This document shows, one piece after another, positions 12,966 to 21,348 of a stretch of DNA of 25,902 nt. Source of the stretch: Ruminococcaceae bacterium UBA3220 (GTDB taxonomy: Bacteria; Bacillota; Clostridia; Oscillospirales; Acutalibacteraceae); contig DEWC01000071.1 of the NCBI GenBank assembly GCA_002363095.1, forward strand, positions 1 through 25,902, written 5' to 3'. Under the pieces are notes generated by a model. That model did not search any database. It was not told the DNA's origin and was given only the letters and a program-made list of their open reading frames with translations. The first letter of the stretch is position 1, and every line of letters begins with the position of its first letter. The position numbers and the translations under genes were made by a program.

Positions 12966-13243
12966 TATTGAAAGGCTATGACGAATTAAAAGTAGTCGCA
13001 ATTGTTTGGATGTTAAGAGAGTTGCCGGGCGGTGCGAGGCAACCGAAGGCGTTGCGCCGAAATACACTTTCCGAGCCGCCGGTTGAAACGAAGTAGACCG
13101 TGTCGGGTGCGCCCGTTAAAGCGCGGGGGTTATGCTTGTAACCTGATGAGGTCTTGTGCGTGAGCATAAGGCAAAATGAGGTGGTACCGCGGATTTTCCG
13201 CCCTCTGTGTAAAATCATTTTATGCAGAGGGCGTTTTTGTTTT
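12966..13243 (+). promoter_or_regulatory. T-box riboswitch controlling the transporter operon
   Basis: A T-box leader senses uncharged tRNA and lets transcription continue when the amino acid is scarce. Stem I signals are ATGACGAATT with AGTAG near 12978-13000, AGAGAG plus a GGGCGGTGCGA loop (about 13016-13040), and GAAACGAAGTAG at 13085-13096. The conserved T-box AGGTGGTACCGCGG is at 13179-13192, within AATGAGG...GGA. The terminator follows at 13199-13243. The specifier codon is not certain: aligning on GAA-N-NNN gives CGA (Arg, 13089-13091), whereas ACG (Thr) overlaps it by two bases. The downstream genes are transporters, so amino acid uptake is the likely controlled function. Confidence 0.92.
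13199..13243 (+). terminator. T-box regulated terminator
   Basis: CGCCCTCTG (13199-13207) pairs with CAGAGGGCG (13225-13233), the stem continues through the inner TAAAA/TTTTA arms, and TTTTTGTTTT follows. In T-box logic this competes with the antiterminator that includes 13179-13192. Confidence 0.85.
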
Positions 13244-13264
13244 CTGCGAAAAGGGGAGTTTTAA

Positions 13265-14827
13265 ATGGATATGTTTATCAAAATTGCAATGCTTGTCGTA
13301 TTTTTCGGCGTTATGATCGGGGTCGGCGTTTATTGCAAAAGGCACGCAACCGATGTTAACGGTTTCGTTTTGGGAGGCAGAAATGTCGGACCTTGGCTTA
13401 CCGCCTTTGCCTACGGAACATCGTATTTTTCCGCCGTTATCTTTGTCGGCTATGCCGGTCAGTTCGGTTGGAAATACGGCGTTGCCGCAACATGGATAGG
13501 CATTGCGAACGCCTTTTTGGGCTCGCTTCTTGCCTGGGTCGTTTTAGGCAGAAGAACGAGGGTTATGACGAGGCATCTTGATTCCGCAACAATGCCCCAG
13601 TTCTTCGGAGAGAGATTTGAAAGCAAATCTTTAAAAATCTTTGCCTCTGTTATTATATTCATTTTTCTTATTCCTTATACCGCGTCCCTTTATAACGGTT
13701 TAAGCCGTCTTTTTGAAATGGCGTTTCCGGTTCCGTACTGGGCTTGCGTTGTCGCAATGGCGGTGCTCACAGGAATTTATGTTATCGCCGGCGGATATAT
13801 GGCTACCGCGATAAACGATTTTATTCAGGGCATTATAATGCTTGCCGGTATCGTGGCGGTGGTCGTCGCCGTTCTTAATACGCATGGCGGATTTATCGGC
13901 TCGCTTAACGGTCTCGCCGAGATAAACGACGCCGCCGTTTCAAAAACGCCCGGCATTTTCGCCTCCTTCTTCGGTCCCGACCCGTTAGGGCTTTTGGGGG
14001 TTATGATTCTTACTTCGCTCGGCACATGGGGACTTCCGCAGATGGTTCAGAAATTCTATGCCATAAAGAGCGAAAAATCAATTTCCAAAGGGACGGTTAT
14101 TTCGACCGTGTTCGCAACGGTTGTTGCCGGCGGTTGCTATTTCCTCGGCGGTTTCGGCAGACTGTTTTCGGGCGATATCACCTATCTGCCCGACGGAAGC
14201 CCGAGCTTTGATTCGATAGTTCCCGCAATGCTCCGACAATTGCCTACCTTGCTGATTGCCGTTGTCATCATTCTCGTTCTTTCGGCTTCTATGTCTACCC
14301 TCTCGTCGTTGGTTCTCACTTCGAGTTCTACCCTTACGCTTGATTTTATTGCGCCGCTTAAGAAAAAAGAGATGAAAGAGAAAAGTCAGCTTCTCATAAT
14401 GAGGTTGCTGATAGTCGTTTTTGTCGCGATATCGGCGGTTATTGCCATTCTCCAATATCAAAATCCCGCGTCAATAGGATTTATCGCACAGCTTATGGGC
14501 ATATCCTGGGGCGCGCTTGCAGGCGCTTTTCTCGCTCCGTTCCTCTACGGACTTTACTGGAAACGCGTTACAAAAGCCGCCTGCTTTGTAAACTTCGTCT
14601 TTTCTTCGGTATTTATGGCGCTGGTAGTTTTCTGCGGAAAAATATTCCCGAAGATTTTGCAGTCGCCCATTAACGCCGGCGCGTTCTGTATGCTTTTCGG
14701 TATGATTTTGGTGCCGGTTGTAAGCCTTATTACAAAGGCGCCCGAAAAGAACAAGGTCGAGAAAATATTTGCCTGCTATGACCAAAAGGTCGTAGTTTCG
14801 GCGAAAGACTCAATAGGCCAGGAATAA
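13265..14827 (+). CDS. Sodium:solute symporter (SSS family)
   Basis: A 520-residue integral membrane protein with about 13 hydrophobic segments, typical of the SSS family (PutP/PanF-like). It would import a small solute driven by the sodium gradient. Family signals are the early GFVLGGRNVGPWLTAFAYGT (about 33-52), the TM5-6 region AGGYMATAINDFIQGIIML, the TWGLPQMVQKFYAIKS block and, in the TM8 region, ASMSTLSSLVLTSSSTLTLD, whose serines match the Na2-site region in characterised members. The substrate is not specified by sequence alone; the T-box in front argues for an amino acid. ATG start with AAGGGGAG upstream. The next gene starts 16 bp after its stop. Confidence 0.88.
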   Translation: MDMFIKIAMLVVFFGVMIGVGVYCKRHATDVNGFVLGGRNVGPWLTAFAYGTSYFSAVIFVGYAGQFGWKYGVAATWIGIANAFLGSLLAWVVLGRRTRVMTRHLDSATMPQFFGERFESKSLKIFASVIIFIFLIPYTASLYNGLSRLFEMAFPVPYWACVVAMAVLTGIYVIAGGYMATAINDFIQGIIMLAGIVAVVVAVLNTHGGFIGSLNGLAEINDAAVSKTPGIFASFFGPDPLGLLGVMILTSLGTWGLPQMVQKFYAIKSEKSISKGTVISTVFATVVAGGCYFLGGFGRLFSGDITYLPDGSPSFDSIVPAMLRQLPTLLIAVVIILVLSASMSTLSSLVLTSSSTLTLDFIAPLKKKEMKEKSQLLIMRLLIVVFVAISAVIAILQYQNPASIGFIAQLMGISWGALAGAFLAPFLYGLYWKRVTKAACFVNFVFSSVFMALVVFCGKIFPKILQSPINAGAFCMLFGMILVPVVSLITKAPEKNKVEKIFACYDQKVVVSAKDSIGQE

Positions 14828-14843
14828 CGGGAGGGCGCTTGCT

Positions 14844-16133
14844 TTGAAGTTAAACACCAAGCAAACCGTTTTGATAGGCTTTGCCTTTATGTCTATCCTC
14901 TGCTTCTGGCAATTTTACGACCAGGTAATACCCTATCTGCTTGAATATAAATTCGGGCTTAAAACCCTGCCTGCCAACGCCATAATGGCGATTGACAATA
15001 TTCTCGCAATATTTATGCTGCCTCTTTTCGGGGCGATTTCCGACAAAACCGAAACAAAACTCGGCAAAAGAACGCCGTATATACTTTTCGGAACAATAGC
15101 GGCGGCAATATTGCTTAACGTTATCGCGTATTTCGTTCAAACGGTATATTTCCCGGGATTTTTGACCTGCCTGATAATACTCCTGGTGGTTATGGCGATT
15201 TACCGCTCGCCAGCGGTGGCGTATATGCCGGATGTTACTCCGAAACCGCTTCGCAGTAAAGGCAACGCAATCGTAAACCTTATAGGTTATTTGGGCGGAA
15301 TTTTTGCAACCGTCGTTATGATGTTTCTGCTTAAAAGCGAAAAAACGGCTGACGGTGAAAAGATTTTCAATCCAAATCAGTCGTTTATGCCTGTTTTTGT
15401 AATCATTTCGGCGTTTATGCTGATAAGCATTCTTGTAATGGTTTTGTTTGTTAAAGAAAACAAGCTTGAAAAGGTCGCGGAGGACGAACAAGACGAAAAC
15501 GAAAACAACGGCAAACTTTCAAGCGGCGAAAAAACAAGCCTTGTCCTTATTCTGCTTTCGGTCTTCTTTTGGTTTGCCGCCTATAACGCCGTAACGACAG
15601 CGTTTTCAAGATACTGCCAAAAGATTTGGAATACCGACCTCGGAACATCTTCGGGATATCTTCTTGTCGCGACGGTTGCCGCAATCATCTCGTTTATTCC
15701 GCTCGGCTTTTTATCCAACAAAGCAGGACGAAAAGCGACGGTCGTTATAGGAATTTTGCTTATGACCGTGAGTTATTTTGCCGCCTTTTTCTTAACGCAC
15801 GAAACGCCGGTTATGTATGTAATATTCGCGGTTGTCGGAATAGGATGGGCAACTATAAATGTTCATTCGTTCCCCATGGTTGTTGAATTGTGCAATGACC
15901 GTAACATCGGAAAATATACCGGCTACTATTACACTTTTTCGATGGCGGCGCAAATAATAACCCCTGTTTTTTCGGGCTTTTTAATAGACCATACAAATTT
16001 AGGGTATAAAATACTTTTCCCATATGCGGTAGTGTTTATGTTGCTGGCGCTTATAACTATGTCGTTTGTTAAACACGGAAATTCGAAACCGCTCGCAAAG
16101 GATGTTATTTTTGACGCCCTTTCGGGAGACTGA
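14844..16133 (+). CDS. MFS transporter (SLC45-like)
   Basis: A 429-residue permease with 12 predicted membrane segments split by a charged central loop (KLEKVAEDEQDENENNGKLS, about 209-228). The N-terminal half has the cytoplasmic GAISDKTETKLGKRTPYILF motif after TM2, which is MFS motif A-like and typical of the SLC45/GPH-type sugar carriers; the C-terminal half has the matching GFLSNKAGRKAT. A sugar or glycoside is the usual substrate of such relatives, but the shared T-box control with an SSS symporter suggests the pair serves nutrition linked to one amino acid. The start is TTG with GGAGG about nine bases upstream. A terminator follows. Confidence 0.82.
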   Translation: MKLNTKQTVLIGFAFMSILCFWQFYDQVIPYLLEYKFGLKTLPANAIMAIDNILAIFMLPLFGAISDKTETKLGKRTPYILFGTIAAAILLNVIAYFVQTVYFPGFLTCLIILLVVMAIYRSPAVAYMPDVTPKPLRSKGNAIVNLIGYLGGIFATVVMMFLLKSEKTADGEKIFNPNQSFMPVFVIISAFMLISILVMVLFVKENKLEKVAEDEQDENENNGKLSSGEKTSLVLILLSVFFWFAAYNAVTTAFSRYCQKIWNTDLGTSSGYLLVATVAAIISFIPLGFLSNKAGRKATVVIGILLMTVSYFAAFFLTHETPVMYVIFAVVGIGWATINVHSFPMVVELCNDRNIGKYTGYYYTFSMAAQIITPVFSGFLIDHTNLGYKILFPYAVVFMLLALITMSFVKHGNSKPLAKDVIFDALSGD

Positions 16134-16148
16134 TACACAAAAAATGAA

Positions 16149-16177
16149 AAACGGTAAGGCTTTTAGCCTTACCGTTT
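16149..16177. terminator. Bidirectional terminator between the MFS gene and the polysaccharide operon
   Basis: AAACGGTAAGGCT (16149-16161) pairs perfectly with AGCCTTACCGTTT (16165-16177), with T- or A-rich flanks on each side. The stop codon of the minus-strand gene (16169-16171) lies inside the right arm, so the operon ends within the hairpin. Confidence 0.8.
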
Positions 16178-17365
16178 CTTTATGTTCTCAACATCGTCAA
16201 AGCAAAATTCAATTCCCATATATTTTAGGTCGTTCTCATATTTTTCTATGCGCTCATCGGTTTGCAGGTCAAGTTCTTTTTTGTGAACGGAAATCGTGTC
16301 TCTTCGCAAAAACAGCGCCTCAAACCAGCGGGCGACATAACAAAACGGGAGCAGAAACGGAACCTTTTTAAGAACGGGATATTTAACCGTCATTCTGCGA
16401 AAATCGGGGAAAACGAGGCGCAGAAATGTAAGTTTTTTGCCCGAAACGATACCGCCGTATTTTTTTGCCAGCAGCCCGTTTGAAAGAACGCCGTTGGCGG
16501 CGGTACCGCGAACGCAGGAATTAAATACATATTCGGTTATAAAATCAGTAATATCGGACGGCTTTTTGTTTTCGAACCAAACCGCCGAAGTATAGGTAAA
16601 GTTTCGGTAAAAGACAAGCAGATTGAGGACTTCGAGGTTTTTCTCCAAATATGCTTCGTCAAGAGAAAACGCCTTTTTATAAAGCCATAAATCAATAAAA
16701 TATCTTATGCCGATGCCGGTATCTCTGAAATGCTTGGCGATATGGGCGAACATAAACAGAAACTCGTCTTCTTTTGACATTTCATATTCAAAGGCACCGG
16801 GCTCCTTCGGTTTAACAAAATCCCAACCGTCGCCGAAAAAGGCGAAATAATCCTTGTTGTTTGAAGGAATGAGTTGTTTATGAAGCTCAACGGTAAGGTT
16901 TTGATAATACCAGATAAACTCGTGCAGACTTTCTTCCGATTCGGTAAAGCCCAAGTTTAAAAGCAGTGGCTTAATTTTATCGTATTGTTCGACCTTTATT
17001 AAAACATCGATATCGACCATTTCGCGCATATCGCTTTTCGGATACAGCCTTTTAAGGCGAGGACCCTTTAAAATGCAAAAGCAGATTTCGTTTTTTGTGA
17101 ATTCATCGGTGATAAGATTAAGTAAAAATGACTGTTTTCGGTCGACATAGATGTTTCGCATAACATTGTTGTTAAGAGTATTATAATGCTCCGCCGAGGT
17201 GTCAACACCGCAGTTTGAAAGTCCGTAGAATATGATGTTTTCCATTTTTTGCCGGCGTGCGGTCGCCGTTATCATTTTGTGCGGTACTTCGTTCGGCAAA
17301 TGATACCTCTTGCCCGAAATAGCGCTTTTTGTTAAGTCAAGGAATGTTTGCTGAAAATCAGTCAT
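16169..17365 (-). CDS. Nucleotidyltransferase-fold protein (NTP_transf_5-like)
   Basis: A 398-residue protein of the uncharacterised nucleotidyltransferase family (NTP_transf_5, PF14907 type). The core is FCILKGPRLKRLYPKSDMRE with Asp118 and Asp120 in MVDIDVLI, which resembles the catalytic strand of the polymerase-beta fold. C-terminal features are helical, with FMFAHIAKHFRDTGIGIRYFIDLWL near 204-228. Members often lie in capsule and exopolysaccharide loci. The activity is not established; modification of a sugar, lipid or protein with a nucleotide is a guess. It is the last gene of the operon; GGAGGG precedes the ATG. The upstream GT2 gene ends 19 bp before it. Confidence 0.7.
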   Translation of the reverse strand: MTDFQQTFLDLTKSAISGKRYHLPNEVPHKMITATARRQKMENIIFYGLSNCGVDTSAEHYNTLNNNVMRNIYVDRKQSFLLNLITDEFTKNEICFCILKGPRLKRLYPKSDMREMVDIDVLIKVEQYDKIKPLLLNLGFTESEESLHEFIWYYQNLTVELHKQLIPSNNKDYFAFFGDGWDFVKPKEPGAFEYEMSKEDEFLFMFAHIAKHFRDTGIGIRYFIDLWLYKKAFSLDEAYLEKNLEVLNLLVFYRNFTYTSAVWFENKKPSDITDFITEYVFNSCVRGTAANGVLSNGLLAKKYGGIVSGKKLTFLRLVFPDFRRMTVKYPVLKKVPFLLPFCYVARWFEALFLRRDTISVHKKELDLQTDERIEKYENDLKYMGIEFCFDDVENIKKR

Positions 17366-17384
17366 AGTGTTCCCTCCGGCAAAT

Positions 17385-18413
17385 TTAAACCGTTTTTTTG
17401 TAATACTTCTTGCTTGAAATTACAATAAGCGGAGCAAAGCCTGTTTTAAGACCCGCAAGACACAGTTTTCCGAAAAGCCCCATATTTAGGTTTTTAAGGT
17501 TTATTCGGTTAAGCGCGGTTTTAAGGCTTTTGTCTTTAAGGAGTTCCTTGATTTCGGATTTCTTTTCAGAATACTTTTTATCATCTGTTCCGAAAACAAA
17601 CGGGAATTTTTCAATAAGCAGTTTTATAAGAAGATGCGCCGAGTTATAAAGGTTTTCGGGCGTTTCAAGCCCGTTTTCTTTTATAAACGCCTCGCGAAGG
17701 TCGAAAAGATGAATGATTTGACCGAGCCTCTCGTATTTTACAACATGCATTATCGAGTTTTCGTTTTGGCGGTAGTAGTAAAGCGGTTCCTCTAAATAAC
17801 CTACGCTGTCGGCAAGTTTGTAAACCCTCAGCGCCGCCTCGTAGTCCTCGGCGTAGCGGATGTCTTCGTCAAACAAAAAGCCGGCATCTACGATTTTTCG
17901 CGAGAAAAAACAAACGTTGAAATTCAAATCATAAGACCTAACAAGTTCCGGGAAAACGGTTTCGTGGAAATTACTTTTTCGGTAGATGGTGTCGTTGAAA
18001 AAGTGATTTTTGTTTGTTTGGCAGAGAGTTTCGCCTTTGTCGTTGAAAAGGGAAAATGAGAAAACAGTTATATCGCAATTGTTATCATTTGCAAAACCAT
18101 AAAGTTTTTCACAAAAATCGGGGGCGATATAATCATCGGCGTCAATGCAGGCAAGATATTCTCCTTTTGCTATTTTAAGCCCCGTATTTCTTGCTCCGCC
18201 GAGCCATTTGTTTTGCTGATGTATAACAGTTATTCTGTTGTCCTTCGCCGCATATTCATCGGCAATTTTCCCGCTGTTGTCGGGCGAACCGTCGTCAACC
18301 AAAATTATTTCAATATCTTTAAGGGTTTGATTTATAATGCTGTCGACACATTCACAAAGGTGTTTCTCAACATTATATATTGGGACAATTATACTGACCT
18401 GGGGGATGTTCAT
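17385..18413 (-). CDS. Family 2 glycosyltransferase
   Basis: A 342-residue GT-A enzyme that should transfer a sugar from a nucleotide donor during surface polysaccharide repeat-unit assembly. The N-terminal VSIIVPIYNVEKHLCECVDS, ILVDDGSPDNS (Asp40-Asp41), the LGGARNTGLKIAKG segment and the metal-binding CIDADD (Asp91, Asp93) are all intact. The C-terminal 100 residues are variable, as usual. No clear membrane segment is visible, so it is probably peripheral on the cytoplasmic face. Its ATG overlaps the TGA of the preceding gene by four bases (18410-18413), implying coupled translation. Donor and acceptor cannot be read from sequence. Confidence 0.92.
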   Translation of the reverse strand: MNIPQVSIIVPIYNVEKHLCECVDSIINQTLKDIEIILVDDGSPDNSGKIADEYAAKDNRITVIHQQNKWLGGARNTGLKIAKGEYLACIDADDYIAPDFCEKLYGFANDNNCDITVFSFSLFNDKGETLCQTNKNHFFNDTIYRKSNFHETVFPELVRSYDLNFNVCFFSRKIVDAGFLFDEDIRYAEDYEAALRVYKLADSVGYLEEPLYYYRQNENSIMHVVKYERLGQIIHLFDLREAFIKENGLETPENLYNSAHLLIKLLIEKFPFVFGTDDKKYSEKKSEIKELLKDKSLKTALNRINLKNLNMGLFGKLCLAGLKTGFAPLIVISSKKYYKKTV

Positions 18414-19372
18414 ATCTTACCTTCTATCAACTTATTATATACGGTTTCGTTTCCGCTTGATGAAAGCGCCGCATATTCGTTATGCCAAGATAATTTGTAG
18501 AAAAAAGTACCTTTTTCAAATTTCCAATCTGAAAAAGAAACAGAACGATTTATCGCGAATTGCATACTGAAAATATTTTGATTGTGAATGGGAATGGTGT
18601 CGACATCTTGCTTAAAGAAATCGGCTTTATCGTAAAAAAAGGACATGTAATAATCAAAAGCAAAGTAGTCTATTGCCTCGTTTTCCGTTTCCCAATATGC
18701 TTCAAAACAGTTTTTGAAAAATCCAAAGAACGGGTAATTCTTTCTGCCGCCAATAATAAATCCTGTCCAGCGACCCTTGGAAATGTTTTCAGAATCAGGA
18801 GCGAAGCCAAAACGAACGGTGTAAAAATCCCTTTCAAATATCCATTCGGGAATTGCCCCGTAGGAAAAAACCGTAGCATCCAACCACAGTCCGCCATATT
18901 TGAATAACAGACTATTTCTGATGTAATCAGAAAAATTTGCAGCACAAAGATTTCCAGATTTGAATTTTTCCATGATATAAGCGGGTATTTCAATAAACTC
19001 ATCAATGTTTTGCAACGATACAAAGTTTACGGGATGACTTCCGGCGTTTTGACGGATAGATTCAAGACAGCGTTTAACTAATTTCGGCGCATTATCCTCG
19101 CCTTGAAGCCAGCAAACAAAAATTGGCTCTTTTGAAGAATCAACGTTTGAATCATATGCAAGGTCTTTGTTTTTTTCAAAAGCGAAAGATGTATATTTGT
19201 CAAGATATTTGAATATAGCACGATCACGCATAGCAAACGATTTGACGCGCAAGCGGTCAGAATTAAAAAAATAACTTGCGGTCGTCAACAAATGACTAAA
19301 ACCCAACCATTTGGAGAAGCGCCTTTTTTGCCTATATTCTTTTAGTATCAGTTTAATATCTTCTTTTGTCAT
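18410..19372 (-). CDS. Capsular polysaccharide synthesis glycosyltransferase (Caps_synth/GT32-like)
   Basis: A 320-residue protein of the Caps_synth family (PF05704 type, related to GT32). It has the strand PIFVCWLQGEDNAPKLVKRC (83-102) and the diagnostic block FSDYIRNSLLFKYGGLWLDA (147-166), where Asp149 and Asp165 match the donor- and metal-binding acidic positions. The first 60 residues are basic and helical. It probably adds one sugar to the growing repeat unit at the inner membrane face. It lies 16 bp after the GT4 gene and overlaps the GT2 gene by four bases, inside the same transcript. Confidence 0.85.
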   Translation of the reverse strand: MTKEDIKLILKEYRQKRRFSKWLGFSHLLTTASYFFNSDRLRVKSFAMRDRAIFKYLDKYTSFAFEKNKDLAYDSNVDSSKEPIFVCWLQGEDNAPKLVKRCLESIRQNAGSHPVNFVSLQNIDEFIEIPAYIMEKFKSGNLCAANFSDYIRNSLLFKYGGLWLDATVFSYGAIPEWIFERDFYTVRFGFAPDSENISKGRWTGFIIGGRKNYPFFGFFKNCFEAYWETENEAIDYFAFDYYMSFFYDKADFFKQDVDTIPIHNQNIFSMQFAINRSVSFSDWKFEKGTFFYKLSWHNEYAALSSSGNETVYNKLIEGKI

Positions 19373-19388
19373 CCTTTACCGCTCCCTC

Positions 19389-20621
19389 TTAAAGTCTGTT
19401 ATAACAAAAATCCTTATAGTTGTTTTCTGCGTCGAATTTTTCAAGAAATGTGTTTCGCGCTTTTTCGCAAAGGGCAATATATTCATTTTCGTCCATTTCA
19501 CAAAAGCGCAAAATTAAATCTGTAAGTTCTTTTGTTTCAAAATCCGGTTTTAGCAAAAAGCCGTTTTTGCCGTCCGATACGATTTCACACGTTCCGCCCA
19601 CATCGGTCGCGATAATCGGAATGCCGAAAGAAATCGCCTCCATTATGGAAACGGGCAGACCCTCTATTTCGCTGACATTGATAAAAAGATTGACATTGTT
19701 TTTGTTGTAATAGTTGTATATTTCGGAATTGGGGATACGCCCCGGAAACTCATATTTTATATTTTCTGGTAATGAGGACTCGGCAAGCTTTTTTATTCTT
19801 TCAAAATCTTCGCCATCACCGAAATGGGTCCACGAAATGCTTTTGTCGGTTATTTCGGCAAGACCTTCTACTATCAGGTTTACCCGTTTGACAGGAATAA
19901 CATTCGAGCAGGAAACGATATTAAAGGTCGGTTCTTTTTTCGGCAAAGCACAAGCAAAATTATCTTTAACACCTAAATATGCAACGCTTATTTTATCGCT
20001 TAAATCCGGATATAGATTTTTAAGGTAATATTCGCCGTCTTTGGAGCAGGGAAAAATCTTTTCAAATTCAGAGAGCATAAATGATTGAAAAGGAAGATAA
20101 TCGGCATAAGAAAACTCGCTATATATATCAAACCTGTGGCAACGTGAAACAAGCTTTGACTTTATGCCGGATTTTTTAAGTTTGTCGTGAATTTTAACAG
20201 CGCACATTCCTATCGTGCTTAACCAATAGGAATAAACGGTTACCGAATCATCGGCGGTAATATCGCAAAGCCTTAAAAAACCGTCAAGGTTTTCAGTTTG
20301 TTTTTTTACAGTAGCCGAAAAATAGCAGCAAGCCGAAATCTTTGCAAAGGCGTTTTTTCCAAGGCAATTTCGGAATATCTCTTTTATCGCAGACGGCTTA
20401 AAAAGGCAGGGGACATAATCTTTTTTTGTAACCTGCTTCGGGTTTGCCGCAAAAACGGCTACATTTTCGGGGACGCACCTTTTTTTATCGGACGAATGCG
20501 CCTCGGTCGAGTAAATAAAGATTTTATCAAAGGACTGCGAAAGATACTCAATTTCGTTTTCAATAAAAGTTTCGCCCGACCCGTAAGGGTAATTCGATGT
20601 TACAAAAATAAGTTTTTTCAT
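19389..20621 (-). CDS. Family 4 glycosyltransferase
   Basis: A 410-residue GT-B enzyme. The N-terminal KKLIFVTSNYPYGSGETFIE is the acceptor-side start. The C-terminal GT4 domain has CSNVIPVKRVNLIVEGL, HFGDGED, then EGLPVSIME (Glu320 to Glu328, the EX7E motif) and FGIPIIATDVGGTCEIV. Retaining transfer from a nucleotide sugar is expected. Start choice: ATG at 20621 has AAGGAA eight bases upstream; the in-frame TTG at 20639 would include that site. The ATG overlaps the TGA of the acyltransferase gene in an ATGA arrangement (20618-20621), so the two are translationally coupled. Confidence 0.9.
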   Translation of the reverse strand: MKKLIFVTSNYPYGSGETFIENEIEYLSQSFDKIFIYSTEAHSSDKKRCVPENVAVFAANPKQVTKKDYVPCLFKPSAIKEIFRNCLGKNAFAKISACCYFSATVKKQTENLDGFLRLCDITADDSVTVYSYWLSTIGMCAVKIHDKLKKSGIKSKLVSRCHRFDIYSEFSYADYLPFQSFMLSEFEKIFPCSKDGEYYLKNLYPDLSDKISVAYLGVKDNFACALPKKEPTFNIVSCSNVIPVKRVNLIVEGLAEITDKSISWTHFGDGEDFERIKKLAESSLPENIKYEFPGRIPNSEIYNYYNKNNVNLFINVSEIEGLPVSIMEAISFGIPIIATDVGGTCEIVSDGKNGFLLKPDFETKELTDLILRFCEMDENEYIALCEKARNTFLEKFDAENNYKDFCYNRL

Positions 20622-21331
20622 AAAATTTTTTCCTTGCAAAACTCGAGAAATTTTTCATAAGATTCAAATTGCGGCGCGGAAGAGAGCCATTTTTCTATAA
20701 TATCTTCTTCGTCGTCGCCGGAAAGATTGGTAAAAATATCATTCGCCTTAAGAGCTTTTCTATCTCTTTCGAGATACAAAGGAAAGAAACTTTCCATTTC
20801 TTTTATAGTTGGAAACCGCCCATATTTTTTCTTGAAAGCAAGAGCGTTCTCTTTTGCTTCGGATATGTACTTTTCTTTTCTTATTTTATAGTGCTCGTCG
20901 AGAGTTCGGATAACCTTTGCGGGATTTCCGGCTGCAACGCAATTTGAAGGTATAACGCCTGAAACCACACTTCCTGCTCCGATTATAACATTATCTCCGA
21001 TTTTTGTCCCCATCAGGATAATTGAATTCATACCGATAAAAACATTATTTCCTATAACGGTTTTCTTTGCCTCGGCTACGATGTCGCCGTAGACGCGGCG
21101 AAGGACCGAACGGCTGTAATCGTGGGTAAGAATTGTGACATTCGGTGCGATCTTACAGTAATCGCCTATCTCGAGGAGCCACGGGCGAGAAGCGTCTATC
21201 GAAGTACGGGTTATGTCAAAAAACTTTGTATGTTTTCCGCAGGTAACACCCTGTTTTGCAAGGTGTTTTATAAATCCTTCGTTAGAAATCCGGGATGGAC
21301 AAACTTTCATTATAAAATCAAACAAATTCAT
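20618..21331 (-). CDS. Left-handed beta-helix (hexapeptide) acyltransferase
   Basis: A 237-residue O-acetyltransferase-like protein. Residues about 30-142 are hexapeptide repeats: WLLEIGDYCKIAPNVTILTH with the probable catalytic His70, then KTVIGNNVFIGMNSIILMGT, IGDNVIIGAGSVVSGVIPSN, and the closing AAGNPAKVIRTL. The order is that of maltose or serine O-acetyltransferases. A helical C-terminal extension of about 95 residues (GRFPTIKEMESFFPLYLERD and on) is longer than in the simplest relatives. It probably acetylates a sugar of the repeat unit. It lies 17 bp after the upstream GT4 gene. Confidence 0.88.
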   Translation of the reverse strand: MNLFDFIMKVCPSRISNEGFIKHLAKQGVTCGKHTKFFDITRTSIDASRPWLLEIGDYCKIAPNVTILTHDYSRSVLRRVYGDIVAEAKKTVIGNNVFIGMNSIILMGTKIGDNVIIGAGSVVSGVIPSNCVAAGNPAKVIRTLDEHYKIRKEKYISEAKENALAFKKKYGRFPTIKEMESFFPLYLERDRKALKANDIFTNLSGDDEEDIIEKWLSSAPQFESYEKFLEFCKEKIL

Positions 21332-21348
21332 AATAACAATCCTTGTTG

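Noticed and set aside
14850..15491. Open frame of 213 codons on the minus strand
   Set aside because: It is antisense to the MFS gene, rich in Arg, His and Tyr as shadows of membrane proteins often are, and has no domain.
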